This document shows, piece after piece, positions 46,961 to 57,600 of a stretch of DNA of 64,000 nt. Position 1 is the stretch's first letter, and every line of letters starts with the position of its first letter. The notes under the pieces were generated by a model. It searched no databases and was not told the origin of the DNA. It saw nothing but the letters and a program-made list of their open reading frames with translations. Location: assembly GCA_003133225.1 (NCBI GenBank), contig PKWL01000061.1:1-64000 (forward strand), written 5' to 3'. The DNA is from Janthinobacterium sp. Its GTDB lineage: Bacteria > Pseudomonadota > Gammaproteobacteria > Burkholderiales > Burkholderiaceae_D. The position numbers and the translations under genes are program-made.

Positions 46961-47644
46961 TTAGTTGGGCGACTCCGTTGCGCCATTCAAGGAACGGTGT
47001 TCAACGGCATAGACCGCCGCCTGCACCCGGCTGGTCAGATTCAGCTTCTTCAGCACATTCGCCACATGAATCTTGACGGTGCTCTCGGCCACATCGAGCG
47101 TTCTGGCGATACTCTTATTGCTCTCACCACGCGCGAGACAGGCAATGATGTCCTTTTCGCGGGGCGTGAGTTTATCAAGCCCGGACAGGGGCTGCGCCGC
47201 TTGCCCGCCGCCTTGCAGCAGCGCAACTAGCTTACCCGTCATGGCCTCGGCCACCACCGTCTCGCCGGAGGCGGCACGACGTATCGCGCGGATCAGATAA
47301 TCGGTGTCGATATTTTTAAGAAGGTAACCGCAGGCGCCGGCCTTCAAGGCGACCGTCAGGTCTTGTGCGTCTTCCGACACGGTGAGCATGATGATCGCCG
47401 CCTGCGGGCAATCCTGTTGCATCAGCTGCAATGTCTCGACGCCGGACATGCCGGGCATGTTCAGGTCGAGCAAGATGACGTCCGGCTGCAACTGCTGCGC
47501 CCGCTTGATGCCTTCGACGCCGTCGGCGGCCTCCCCCACGACGGTAAACTCGGCATGACGTTGCAGCAAGGAGCGGATGCCGCTTCGAAATAATGTGTGG
47601 TCATCAACCAGCAGTACACTGATCGGATTGGTCGCTTCTTCCAT
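46961..47644 (-). CDS. narL: Nitrate/nitrite response regulator NarL
   Basis: This 227-residue regulator has a receiver domain (VLLVDDHTLFRSGIRSLLQR, phosphoacceptor Asp in DVILLDLNMPG) and a LuxR-type helix-turn-helix (LTPREKDIIACLARGESNKS, then VAESTVKIHVANVLKKLNLT). It is phosphorylated by NarX and controls nar genes. The ATG at 47644 is favoured, with AAGGTGAG ahead; a GTG at 47653 is an alternative. It lies 26 bases after narX and ends the operon. Confidence 0.93.
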   Translation of the reverse strand: MEEATNPISVLLVDDHTLFRSGIRSLLQRHAEFTVVGEAADGVEGIKRAQQLQPDVILLDLNMPGMSGVETLQLMQQDCPQAAIIMLTVSEDAQDLTVALKAGACGYLLKNIDTDYLIRAIRRAASGETVVAEAMTGKLVALLQGGGQAAQPLSGLDKLTPREKDIIACLARGESNKSIARTLDVAESTVKIHVANVLKKLNLTSRVQAAVYAVEHRSLNGATESPN

Positions 47645-47670
47645 TGTTCTCACCTTCTATTTGCAATGAA

Positions 47671-49662
47671 TCAGGCCGCACGGCGTTGCTCGTGCGGCAG
47701 TTGCAATATCACCGTCGTGCCAATGCCGGGGGCCGAAGTGACGGTGAGCGATGCATTGATGCGCTGTGCACGCTCACGCATGATATAAATGCCGACGTGG
47801 CTCTCGCTTTGCTCCATCAGCAAATTGGCATCGAAACCCGTGCCATTGTCGCGTATGGTCAGCACGAAATCGTGCCGGTCTTCCAGCCGGATGTCGACGC
47901 GGCTGGCCATCGCATGCTTGCGCACATTCGACAAAGCTTCCTGCACGATGAACAACACCTGCAATTGCCGCTCGCGCGGAAAAGGCGCACCATCGACGTC
48001 GGCCACCAGTTCGGCTGCAATGCCGGTCTGGTGCCGAAACTTGTCGACGGTGCTCTCTAGTGAGGTGACCAGGTTGCCTTCGGCCAAGCCGACGCGGAAA
48101 TTGAGCAGCAGTTCTCGCACATCCTCATAACTTTCCTGAACTCCGGCGCGCAATGCCGGCACGATGGCCGTGACGTCGTCGAACTTGCCGTCCCGCAGCG
48201 ACTCGTCTAGCATCTGGACCTGGAGATTGAGGTAGTTCAAGCCCTGCGCAATGCTGTCGTGCAAGCCTTGCGCGACCAGGTTGCGCTCCTCCAAAACGGC
48301 CATTTCGCGCTCGCGCGCGCCTAGACGCAAGTTTTCGATGGCGTTGCCCAGCAATTGCCCCAAGGTTTCCAGCAAAGCCTTTTCACTTGGGCTAAACATT
48401 TTTTGCTTGCGGAAATGAAGATTGAAGAAGCCTAGATGTTGTCGGTGCGCATAAACGTGAAACACCGAGACTGTCACAAAACCGTCACGATGACACTGCA
48501 GTTGGCTAGCCGGATCGATCCGCTGCAGGTCCTGCACCATCATCATTTTTTGCTCAACGGCGGCGCCACACAGGCAGTCACCAACCTTCAGACATTGTTC
48601 TTGCTCCACCAGGGAGCTAGAAAGGCCATGATGGGCCAACATGTGCAAATTGCTGCAGCTGGCGTCGAGGACACGCACCGAACCGCCATCGGCTTGAAAA
48701 TACTGGCTGATGCGCTGCATGAAACCTTCGCATACGGCTTCCACCGGCTGCGGACATTGGAGAAACGCGGCGGCATCATAAAGCAAGGCCAGTTCCCGGT
48801 TCTGGTCCTCGAGAGCGGCCGTTTTAGTCTTGACCAGACTTTCGAGATTGCCATACAAAGCTTGCAGGCGATCCGCCATCTGGTTGAATCCTTGTGCCAG
48901 CTGGCTAAATTCGTCTCCGCTCTCGACCGGCAAGCGCACCTCAAAATCCTTTTCCCGCATCCGGTACATCCCTTCATGCAGGCGTGAAACAGGGTCTATT
49001 ATGAGCGCAAACATCAAGTAGATGATGCTGACCGTGCCAATCAAGGCCATCGCGATCAAGGCCAACTGCGATGCACGCATCCAAAAAATACGCTGTTCGC
49101 TGTAGCGTTCGATCAGTTGCACCAGGGCGTCGGTTTGGCCGACAAAGCGCTCGACCTGCGGCTGAAAATCGCGCAGACTGGACTGCCGTATCGTTCCCTG
49201 TTGCTGCAAAATAGCTCTCGCCAGCGGCCGTATGGTTTGTTGCCATTGCCCTGTGACCGCTTTGAATCCGGCGCGGATATCACTAGTTGGCGGCAAGAAT
49301 AAAGGCCGCTGCGGATCGCCCAGGGCCAATTGCCCCAGCGTCGTGTCAAGCGCATGCAACTGCTGTTCGGCGAGCGCGTGGATCGCGCTTTGTGGCGGCT
49401 CATTGACCAGCCGCGTCAACAGCAGAGTCAAGCGATAACTGTTCATCCGCACGCTGCCTGTATCATTGATCGCGGCGGCGCTGCCTTCTAGCTGCCATGA
49501 CAAGTACAAGGTCATACCGATGACCAGCAAAGCCAGCGCTAAAAAGGCGAGCAGGGCCCCGACGATCTTGGTCGACAACTTTTGCCGGTCCGGCAACAGG
49601 GCGTCAAGTGCCACTGCGCGCTCCTCGCGCCAGGCCGCAGCGCGCAGCGGCATCGCATTCAT
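47671..49662 (-). CDS. narX: Nitrate/nitrite sensor histidine kinase NarX
   Basis: This 663-residue kinase has two membrane segments flanking a ~130-residue periplasmic sensor with the P-box DTGSVRMNSYRLTLLLTRL (nitrate-binding Arg). A HAMP linker, a Cys-containing GAF-like central module (CLKVGDCLCGAAVEQ) and a HisKA_3-type kinase core follow (LEERNLVAQGLHDSIAQGLN with the phospho-His, IVQEALSNVRKHAMAS, DNGTGFD). It senses nitrate and nitrite and phosphorylates NarL. A second start is possible at Met4. Confidence 0.93.
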   Translation of the reverse strand: MNAMPLRAAAWREERAVALDALLPDRQKLSTKIVGALLAFLALALLVIGMTLYLSWQLEGSAAAINDTGSVRMNSYRLTLLLTRLVNEPPQSAIHALAEQQLHALDTTLGQLALGDPQRPLFLPPTSDIRAGFKAVTGQWQQTIRPLARAILQQQGTIRQSSLRDFQPQVERFVGQTDALVQLIERYSEQRIFWMRASQLALIAMALIGTVSIIYLMFALIIDPVSRLHEGMYRMREKDFEVRLPVESGDEFSQLAQGFNQMADRLQALYGNLESLVKTKTAALEDQNRELALLYDAAAFLQCPQPVEAVCEGFMQRISQYFQADGGSVRVLDASCSNLHMLAHHGLSSSLVEQEQCLKVGDCLCGAAVEQKMMMVQDLQRIDPASQLQCHRDGFVTVSVFHVYAHRQHLGFFNLHFRKQKMFSPSEKALLETLGQLLGNAIENLRLGAREREMAVLEERNLVAQGLHDSIAQGLNYLNLQVQMLDESLRDGKFDDVTAIVPALRAGVQESYEDVRELLLNFRVGLAEGNLVTSLESTVDKFRHQTGIAAELVADVDGAPFPRERQLQVLFIVQEALSNVRKHAMASRVDIRLEDRHDFVLTIRDNGTGFDANLLMEQSESHVGIYIMRERAQRINASLTVTSAPGIGTTVILQLPHEQRRAA

Positions 49663-49797
49663 TGGCGCGGCACACGGTTTCCTCGTTCATCGTCGGATTT
49701 TCCATTCAAGACCTTCAGCGGCATGCGCATCCAACAGTATACGCGCCAATTGACGGCGCGCCGTCCTGTCGGTGGCACTGTTCTGGCAGCATGCGCT

Positions 49798-50772
49798 CTA
49801 TCCACCGGTCTGCGCCATGAACCGGACAATCTTGTCAGGCTGCTCGCGAAATTCGTGTTTTTGTGGTTTCAATTCGATCGCAGAGCGGATCGCCGCCTCC
49901 AGCTCGGCATCGCTGGCGCCGCCGCGCAACAAGGGACGGAACTCAAATTTTTCTTCCTGTCCAAGACACAGATACAGCGTGCCATCGACTGCCAGGCGCA
50001 CGCGATTGCAGCTGGCGCAAAAATGTTGCGATATTGGCGTAATGAAACCGATACTGGCGCCGCCGTCGGCCGTGGAGAGATAACGCGCCGGCCCGCCGCC
50101 CAGTTCGGTAGCCGCGGCGTGCAAACCAAATTTGGCTTGCAGCCGTGCTTGCACCGGTCCCAGATCGAGATAGGCAGCATCGCGTCCGGTCGCCCCCATC
50201 GGCATCGCCTCGATCAGACGCAAGATGAACTGGTGCCGAATACAAAAGGCGACCATGTCGTCGATCTCATCTTCATTGACGCCGCGCTGTGCAACCATGT
50301 TGATCTTGATCGGCGTAAAACCGGCGGCCTTGCCTGCCATCAGCCCATCGAGAATCGGCAATAGGCTGTCGCGACCGGTAATTTTTTCCATGCAGGCCCG
50401 GTCCAGTGAATCGAGGCTGACATTGATGCGCGCGACCCCGGCTTCTTTGAGCGCTAACGCATGGCGCGCCAACAGAGTCGCATTGGTCGACAGGGAAAGG
50501 TCACGCAGGCCGGGCAAAACGGCGAGCCGTGCCGCCAATTGCGGCAGATTGCGCCGCAGCAACGGCTCACCGCCCGTCAGGCGCACATGTGAAGTGCCGA
50601 GCCGGGCAAAGGCCGCCAGCAAGCGCTCAATTTCGCCAAATGTCAGCCAATGCGATGGTTCTTCAAAGCCTGAAAAGCCCTTCGGGATGCAATAACTGCA
50701 GCGCAAGTCACAACGGTCGGTCACCGACAAGCGCAGGTAATCTATGGATCGACCAAAGCGGTCGCTTAACAT
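49798..50772 (-). CDS. moaA: GTP 3',8-cyclase MoaA
   Basis: This 324-residue radical-SAM enzyme makes the first intermediate of molybdopterin from GTP. It has the N-terminal cluster motif CDLRCSYCIPKG, GGEPLLRRNLPQLA, and the C-terminal cluster FCASCNRVRLAVDGTLYLCLG with further Cys. The cofactor is required by NarG. The ATG at 50772 is preferred; MARSYPSASFDL at 50823 would add a short tail. The gene follows ppiC and precedes narX in the nar operon. Confidence 0.95.
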   Translation of the reverse strand: MLSDRFGRSIDYLRLSVTDRCDLRCSYCIPKGFSGFEEPSHWLTFGEIERLLAAFARLGTSHVRLTGGEPLLRRNLPQLAARLAVLPGLRDLSLSTNATLLARHALALKEAGVARINVSLDSLDRACMEKITGRDSLLPILDGLMAGKAAGFTPIKINMVAQRGVNEDEIDDMVAFCIRHQFILRLIEAMPMGATGRDAAYLDLGPVQARLQAKFGLHAAATELGGGPARYLSTADGGASIGFITPISQHFCASCNRVRLAVDGTLYLCLGQEEKFEFRPLLRGGASDAELEAAIRSAIELKPQKHEFREQPDKIVRFMAQTGG

Positions 50773-50915
50773 CGTCGGACTCCGTTTCAAATCAAATGAG
50801 GCGCTTGGATAGGAGCGCGCCATCGTTGCCTGCGAGCAAGATGGCTTCGCCGGCCTAGTCATGTAGGGCGGCCAGCGGCAAAAATTCGCCGGCAGCGGCG
50901 CCCCAAGCCGGCTGT

Positions 50916-51662
50916 TTATTGCAGTAGCAGGCGATCCGTACCGTCCAGCGTCACGCCGTCGATATCGGCACGCCCGACCATGATGTGCAGGTATTGGTGC
51001 AGCGCGCGTTGCCATGCCTGCCGCCTCAGATTTTCCGCGATCTGCGACTTGACCGCATCGAACCCCAGCAAGGCGCCGTCGATCCGGCGCAGCACTTGCA
51101 CGATATGCAGACCAAAACGCGATTCCAGCAACCGTCCTGCCAGGGCGCCGGGGGCGAGGCGGAACAGCAGATCGTCAAATTCGGCGACAGTCTGCCCGCG
51201 CGTCAGCTGGCCTAGGTTGCCGCCAAGTGGGCCAGATGCGCAGTTCGAATATTCCTGCGCCAATTCCGCAAAGCGTTCCGGATGAAGCTGTAACTCAGCT
51301 AGCACCGCCGCTCCGGTTTCGCGCAACAGTTCCAACGGCACGTCCGGCGTTACCTGAAATAGGATATGGCGCGCCTCAACCATGTCGCCGTTGGTAAAGC
51401 GCTCGCCGTGATTGCGGTAATAGGTTTCACATGTGGCCTCATCGGCTTGAGGCACGTGTACCTCTTGCGCGAACAAGGCTTCAATGCGCGCATCGGCGTC
51501 TATGCCGACCACCCCCAAGCGCTCCGCTTCCTGCAGCAACACTGTGTGCAATACCAGTTCGTGCACGGCCGACTTGAGCGGATTGCCTGCTGTCTGGTGG
51601 TGCAGCAACTCTTGTTCGATTGCGATGTCGGTGATCTCGAATCCGTTGACGGCTATGCCCAT
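50916..51662 (-). CDS. PpiC-type peptidyl-prolyl cis-trans isomerase
   Basis: This 248-residue protein has an N-terminal SurA/NifM-like helical part and a parvulin domain (VEARHILFQVTPDVPLELLR, LAQEYSNCASGPLGGNLGQL, EFDDLLFRLAPGALAGRLLE, FGLHIVQVLRRIDG). Such a gene often follows narI in betaproteobacterial nar operons and may fold NarGHI or its partners. No signal peptide was seen, so it is probably cytoplasmic. The ATG at 51662 has GAGGAG upstream. Confidence 0.88.
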   Translation of the reverse strand: MGIAVNGFEITDIAIEQELLHHQTAGNPLKSAVHELVLHTVLLQEAERLGVVGIDADARIEALFAQEVHVPQADEATCETYYRNHGERFTNGDMVEARHILFQVTPDVPLELLRETGAAVLAELQLHPERFAELAQEYSNCASGPLGGNLGQLTRGQTVAEFDDLLFRLAPGALAGRLLESRFGLHIVQVLRRIDGALLGFDAVKSQIAENLRRQAWQRALHQYLHIMVGRADIDGVTLDGTDRLLLQ

Positions 51663-51688
51663 GCTGTTTCTCCTCGTTAAATCGTAGG

Positions 51689-52372
51689 TCAGCGTGCTCG
51701 CACCAGTTGGTAAGTGCGGCCCAAGTAGCCGATGGCCCCAAAACCACTCCACACGTGCACCAGGCGGGTGAACGGGAAGATCGCAAACAAGGACATGCCC
51801 ATGAACAGGTGCAACTTGAAGATCATCGGCGCATCAGCAATAAATTGGGCCGCGTCGCCGCGGAAGGTGACCACGTGCTGCGCCCAGCTCATTAACAGCA
51901 CCATCATGTGACCGTCGGTATGCGAGGCCGACACGTAGATCGAAGACAGGCCAAGCAGCAAGGTAGCTAGGATCCACAACACCACGATCTTATCCTTGAA
52001 GGTAGTGACCGCCAGCAAACGCGCATTCGAAAAGCGCCGCACCAGGAGGATCAGGATGCCGGTCAAGCACAAAGCGCCCATCACTCCACCGGCGACCATG
52101 GCCACCATTTGCTTGGCGCCGTGCGAGACGCCCAGCGTATCCCAGACCCAGACCGGGGTCAGCAAGCCTGCCATATGACCGAAGAATAGGCCGATGATGC
52201 CGACATGGAACAAGATATTGCCCAGGCGCAGGCTGCCACGGTGCAGCAATTGGCTTGAATCGGACTTCCACGTGTATTGTTCGCGGTCGTAGCGAATCAG
52301 GCTGCCGAGCAGAAAGATCCCGAGCGCAATGTAGGGATAGATTCCGAAGACGAATTGTTGTATATAATTCAT
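51689..52372 (-). CDS. narI: Respiratory nitrate reductase gamma subunit NarI
   Basis: This 227-residue diheme b membrane subunit oxidises quinol. Its heme ligands are H56 (LFHVGI), H66 (FFGHMAG), H188 (FKLHLFMG) and H206 (RLVHVWSG), the positions expected from E. coli NarI. Five transmembrane segments. It lies 11 bases after narJ and anchors NarGH. Confidence 0.95.
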   Translation of the reverse strand: MNYIQQFVFGIYPYIALGIFLLGSLIRYDREQYTWKSDSSQLLHRGSLRLGNILFHVGIIGLFFGHMAGLLTPVWVWDTLGVSHGAKQMVAMVAGGVMGALCLTGILILLVRRFSNARLLAVTTFKDKIVVLWILATLLLGLSSIYVSASHTDGHMMVLLMSWAQHVVTFRGDAAQFIADAPMIFKLHLFMGMSLFAIFPFTRLVHVWSGFGAIGYLGRTYQLVRAR

Positions 52373-52383
52373 ATTATTCTCCT

Positions 52384-53040
52384 TTAAGCGACTTTTTCGT
52401 CGGCGCGTACCGTCTTCGGATAAAAATGGATCGGATGCGTTGCGCCGGCCAGGTTCTTTAGCAGCGGCTCCACCCCGTCCGCACCCGGCCCGAACGTTTC
52501 CAGCGCTTCATCCATGTCGCGTACCGGTGGTTCGGCCAATTCTTCCGCGAGCACGGGGCTAAGGTGCTCCAGAACGCCGAAGACAACGGCATAAGGGCTG
52601 CCGTTGGCCGCCAGCTTGCGCCCGATATGGGCCAGCACGTGCACTGCGTCTGAGAGCAGACGCGCAGCCTCGGTTTCGTCTTGCTGCGACAGAAATTCCA
52701 AAAACAGCGGCACAAAATCGGGCAAATCGTCACCGGTCATTTCCAGCCCATGTTTCTTGTATTCGTCCATCAGGTCGACCATGGCTTGGCCGCGGTCGCG
52801 CGATTCACCGTGAATGTGCTCGAACAAGTGCAGCGAATGGGAGGGATTGCGGTCAAACGTCATGACGTAATTTTGCTGCAAAGTGATCAAGTCGGCGCTA
52901 GCTAGGTAGACGATCAAGGGGCGCAGCGCAGCTTGTAAGATGGGCGTGGCCTCCAGCACGGCCTCCAGTTCCGGCAAATTTTCAACCAGCGCCGGCTCGG
53001 GATAGAGCAGCAAGGCCGATAAGACCTGATAGTGTTTCAT
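52384..53040 (-). CDS. narJ: Nitrate reductase assembly chaperone NarJ
   Basis: This 218-residue all-helical chaperone holds NarG for molybdenum cofactor insertion. It shows the family TorD/NarJ patterns: QNYVMTFDRNPSHSLHLFEH, GDDLPDFVPLFLEFLSQQ and AEELAEPPVRDMDEALETFG. The ATG at 53040 gives MKHYQVLSALLLYPEPALVE; a longer frame is not credible. 55 bases after narH. Confidence 0.92.
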   Translation of the reverse strand: MKHYQVLSALLLYPEPALVENLPELEAVLEATPILQAALRPLIVYLASADLITLQQNYVMTFDRNPSHSLHLFEHIHGESRDRGQAMVDLMDEYKKHGLEMTGDDLPDFVPLFLEFLSQQDETEAARLLSDAVHVLAHIGRKLAANGSPYAVVFGVLEHLSPVLAEELAEPPVRDMDEALETFGPGADGVEPLLKNLAGATHPIHFYPKTVRADEKVA

Positions 53041-53095
53041 GTATTTCCTTATTATCCTGGGTGCGATGGCACCTCCCCGCGCATGCGCGCGGGCC

Positions 53096-54652
53096 TTATG
53101 CGTCCTGCTCTTCCTGCTTCTTGCGCGACTTCGGCATCGAAACGAAAATCGCCGACCCATGCTTTTTCTTGCCGAACAAGCTGGCGTCGCTGACGCCGTC
53201 CGAACAGCCGTTGCCGAAGCTAAAGCCGCACGATCCTTTTTCATTAAAGCTGTCCTCCGCCATTTCCTTATGGCTGCTTGGAATCACAAAACGGTCTTCA
53301 TAATTAGCGATTGCCATGATGTGATACATATCCTCCACTTCGGCCTTGCTCAATCCGACCTGTTGCAGCACGGCCAGATTTTCCACCTTGTCGACGGACT
53401 TGCTGCGCATGTACGCACGCATCGCCAGCATCCTGTCGAGCGCCGTCACGATCGGCGGTATATGGCCGGCGGTGAGCAAGTTGGCCAGATACTGGACTGG
53501 AATGCGTAGGCTCGCGGTATCGGGCAGGATGCCGTTCACGCCTAGCTTGCCGGCCTCGGCCGCCGCCTGGATGGGCGACAGGGGCGGGATGTACCACACC
53601 ATCGGCAACGTGCGATATTCCGGATGCAGCGGAAAGGCGACCTTCCATTCCATCGCCATCTTGTACACCGGCGATTTTTTGGCCGAGTCGAGCCAGGCCT
53701 GCGGGATACCCTGGCGGCGCGCTTCCTCGATGATGGCCGGATCGTGCGGGTTCAGGAACACGCCCAATTGCGCCTCATACAAGTCGCGCTCGTCGGGCAC
53801 CGACGCCGCCGCTTCGATCTTGTCGGCGTCATACAGCAGCACGCCGAGATAGCGGATGCGGCCCACGCACGTTTCCGAGCACACGGTCGGCTGCCCGGCT
53901 TCGATGCGCGGGTAGCAAAACGTGCACTTCTCCGCCTTGCCGGACGACCAATTGTAATAAATTTTCTTGTACGGGCAACCCGAAATGCACATGCGCCAGC
54001 CGCGGCACTTGTCCTGGTCGATCAAGACGATGCCGTCGTCCTCGCGCTTATAGACCGAGCCGGAGGGGCAGGAGGCGACGCACGTGGGGTTCAGGCAGTG
54101 TTCGCATAGACGCGGCAGATACATCATGAAGGTGTTTTCAAAGGTGCCGTACATTTCCTTTTGCATGTTGTCGAACAGCTTATCTTGGCTGCGCTTGGCA
54201 AACTCGCCACCGAGGTCGTCCTCCCAGTTTGGGCCCCATTCGATCTTGTCCATCTTCTTACCGGTCAGGACGGAAATCGGACGCGCGGTGGGCGGCGTTT
54301 CCGACAGCGGCGCATTCTGCAGGCGCTCGTAGTCGTACGTGAACGGCTCATAATATTCGTCGATGGCCGGCAAGTTCGGATTGGCAAAAATATTGGACAG
54401 AATCTTCAGGCGGCTGCCCTGGCGCGGTTCGATCTTGCCGGAGGCGGTGCGCCGCCATCCGCCGTCCCATTTGTCTTGGTTTTCCCATTCTTTCGGATAA
54501 CCGATGCCGGGCTTGGTTTCGACGTTGTTGAACCACGCGTATTCAACGCCGTCGCGGCTGGTCCACACGTTTTTGCAGGTGACCGAACAGGTGTGGCAAC
54601 CGATGCACTTGTCCAGGTTCAGCACCATCCCGATTTGCGCTCTAATTTTCAT
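53096..54652 (-). CDS. narH: Respiratory nitrate reductase beta subunit NarH
   Basis: This 518-residue subunit carries four Fe-S clusters. Motifs: CIGCHTCSVTCKNVW, CEHCLNPTCVASCPSG, CRGWRMCISGCPYKK (where Trp replaces a Cys, giving the usual 3Fe-4S cluster) and CTFCYPRIEAGQPTVC. It passes electrons from NarI to NarG. The start at 54652 lies 26 bases after the narG stop. Confidence 0.96.
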   Translation of the reverse strand: MKIRAQIGMVLNLDKCIGCHTCSVTCKNVWTSRDGVEYAWFNNVETKPGIGYPKEWENQDKWDGGWRRTASGKIEPRQGSRLKILSNIFANPNLPAIDEYYEPFTYDYERLQNAPLSETPPTARPISVLTGKKMDKIEWGPNWEDDLGGEFAKRSQDKLFDNMQKEMYGTFENTFMMYLPRLCEHCLNPTCVASCPSGSVYKREDDGIVLIDQDKCRGWRMCISGCPYKKIYYNWSSGKAEKCTFCYPRIEAGQPTVCSETCVGRIRYLGVLLYDADKIEAAASVPDERDLYEAQLGVFLNPHDPAIIEEARRQGIPQAWLDSAKKSPVYKMAMEWKVAFPLHPEYRTLPMVWYIPPLSPIQAAAEAGKLGVNGILPDTASLRIPVQYLANLLTAGHIPPIVTALDRMLAMRAYMRSKSVDKVENLAVLQQVGLSKAEVEDMYHIMAIANYEDRFVIPSSHKEMAEDSFNEKGSCGFSFGNGCSDGVSDASLFGKKKHGSAIFVSMPKSRKKQEEQDA

Positions 54653-54678
54653 GCTTTGCTCCAGATCGTTGACGCGTT

Positions 54679-57600
54679 TTAAGCATCGGCTTTGAATGGG
54701 CCTTCCAGCCAGTCGACTTTGTTCATCTTGCGCACTAGCACGAATTCATCGCGGTTGGAGCCGACGGTGCCGTAATAATTGAAACCGTACGACAGTTGCG
54801 CATAGCCGCCGATCATGTGGGTCGGCTTGGTGACCGTCCGTGTCACCGAATTATGGATGCCGCCGCGCTTGCCCGACAGTTCCGCGCCCGGCACGTTGAT
54901 GATTTTTTCCTGGGCGTGATACATCATGGTCATGCCGGCCGGCACGCGCTGGCTGACGACAGCGCGTGCTGTCAATGTCCCGTTCACGTTGAACACTTCA
55001 ATCCAGTCGTTATCGACAATGCCGGCCGCTTTGGCATCGTCTTCCGACAGCCACACATGGGGGCCGCCGCGCGACAGCGTCAGCATCCGCAAATTGTCCG
55101 AATAGGTCGAGTGGATGCCCCACTTCTGATGCGGCGTGATGAAGTTGAGCGCGATTTCCTTATTGCCATTTGGTTGCGCTCCCAACATGGCCGCCGTGGT
55201 CTTGGTATTGATGGCCGGCTTGTAGACGCACAGGCCTTCGCCAAAATCGCGCATCCACAAATGGTCCTGATAGAACTGCTGGCGGCCCGTCAGCGTGCGC
55301 CAAGGGATCAATTCGTGCACGTTGGTATATCCGGCGTTGTAACTTACCTCTTCCGATTCCAGCCCGGACCAGGTCGGTGACGAAATGATCTTGCGCGGCT
55401 GCGCCTGTACGTCGCGGAAACGGATCGTGTCATGCTCGCGGGGCAGGGCCAGATGAGTATGGTCGCGCCCTGTCATCTTCGATAGGGCGGCCCAGGCCTT
55501 GACCGCGACATGGCCGTTGGTTTCCGGTGCCAAAGACAGAATCATTTCGGCCGCATCGATGGCGCTATTGAGGCGCGGCTGGCCGTGCGACACGCCCTCT
55601 TCCAGCACGGTGCGGTTGATACCGCGCAGCACATCGACCTCCTGCCCGGTGTTCCAGCCAATGCCCTTGCCGCCGTTGCCTGCGCTTTCCAGCAACGGGC
55701 CAATCGACGTGAATTTCTTGAACACGTCGCCGTAATTGCGCTCGACGACGCTCATGCTCGGCATAGTCTTGCCGGGAATCGGCTCGCATTCGCCGGCGCG
55801 CCAGTCTTTCGGATCGAAGGGCTGGCCCAGTTCGCCCGGAGTGTCGTGCAACAGCGGTGTCAGAATTAAATCTTTTTGCGTGCCCAGATACGCGCCGCCG
55901 ATCTCCGAGAATTTCTCGGCAATGCCCTTGTAGATTTCCCAGTCCGATTTCGACTGCCACAGCGGCTGCACCGCTTCCGACAAGGGGTGGATGAAGGGGT
56001 GCATGTCGGATGTGTTGAGGTCGTCCTTTTCGTACCAGGTCGCCGTCGGTAACACGATGTCGCCATACAGGCAGGTGGTCGACATGCGAAAGTCGAGCAC
56101 CACTAGCAAGTCGAGCTTGCCTTCCGCCGCCGGCCGCATTTTAATATCCCTCGGTTTGATGCAGCTCTCCTCGTCGCTCATCAACGCGTTTTGCGTGCCG
56201 AGTAGGTATTTCAAGAAGTATTCGTGCCCCTTGCCCGAACTGCCCAGGATATTCGAGCGCCACACGAACATATTGCGCGGAAAATTGGCGGGATTGTCGG
56301 GATCGTCGCAAGAGAAATTAAGCTTGCCCGCCTTGATCTGTTCGACCGCGTAGGCCGCCACCTCCATGCCGGCCGCCTCCGCCGCCCGCGTGAGCTCGAG
56401 CGGATTGGTTTCCAGTTGCGGTGCCGAGGGCAGCCATCCCATGCGCTCGGACTTGGCGTTATAGTCGATCAACGCCATCTGCGCGACGTTACCGTCAGCC
56501 GAGGGTGAGGCAATTTCGGCTGTGTGCAATTTTTCGTGGCGCCACTGGCTGGTGTGCGCATAGAAGAACGACGTGCCGTTCATCTGGCGCATCGGCCGAT
56601 TCCAGTCGAGCGCGAATGCGAGCGGGGTCCAGCCGGTTTGCGGGCGCAGTTTTTCCTGGCCCACGTAATGGGCCCAGCCGCCGCCGGACTGACCGACGCA
56701 ACCGCACATCATCAGCATATTGATGATGCCGCGATACGTCATGTCCATGTGATACCAGTGGTTCAGCGCCGCGCCGACGATCACCATGCTCTTGCCGCGG
56801 GTGCGGTCGGCATTGTCGGCGAACTCACGGGCCACGGTAATCACATCGGCCGCTTTGACACCGGTATGCTTTTCCTGCCAGGCCGGGGTGTACGGCACAT
56901 CGTCGCTGAAGTCAATGGCGACATTACCGCCGCCGAGGCCGCGGTCGATGCCATAGTTGGCCAGTGACAGGTCGAACACGGTCGTCACCTGCGCCATCGA
57001 ACCATCGGCCAGCATCACGTTTTTCACCGGCACATTGCGCAGCAGCAGATCGTCGCCATCCTGGCCGCCAAAATACGCGAAGCCAACCGCCAGCACCTGG
57101 TCGCTGCAATCGATGAGCGACAGGCGCGGATCGATAGCTTGGCCGCTGGTGCCGGCCTTCTGTTCCAAATTCCATTTGCCCGCTTCGCCCCAGCGAAAAC
57201 CGATCGAGCCGGCCGGCGCGCTGATGTCGCCGCTGATCTCGTCCATGACCAGGGTTTTCCATTCCGGGTTATTGGTTTCGTCAAGATTGTTGGCCAAATG
57301 CGAAGCGCGCAGGAAGTAGTCCGGCACCAGCGTCCCGTTTTTTTCCTTGAGCAGCACCAGCATCGGGAAATCGGTGTACTGCTTGGCGTAACCGCGGAAG
57401 TATTCCGATTGGCCGTGGGCGTGGAATTCCTTCAAAATCACGTGCCCCATCGCCATCGCGAGCGCGGCATCGGTACCTTGCTTGGGCGCCAACCAGATAT
57501 CGCCGAACTTGACCATCTCGCCGTAATCAGAAGACACGGCGACCGTCTTGGTGCCCTTGTAGCGCACTTCGGTATAGAAGTGGGCATCCGGCGTGCGCGT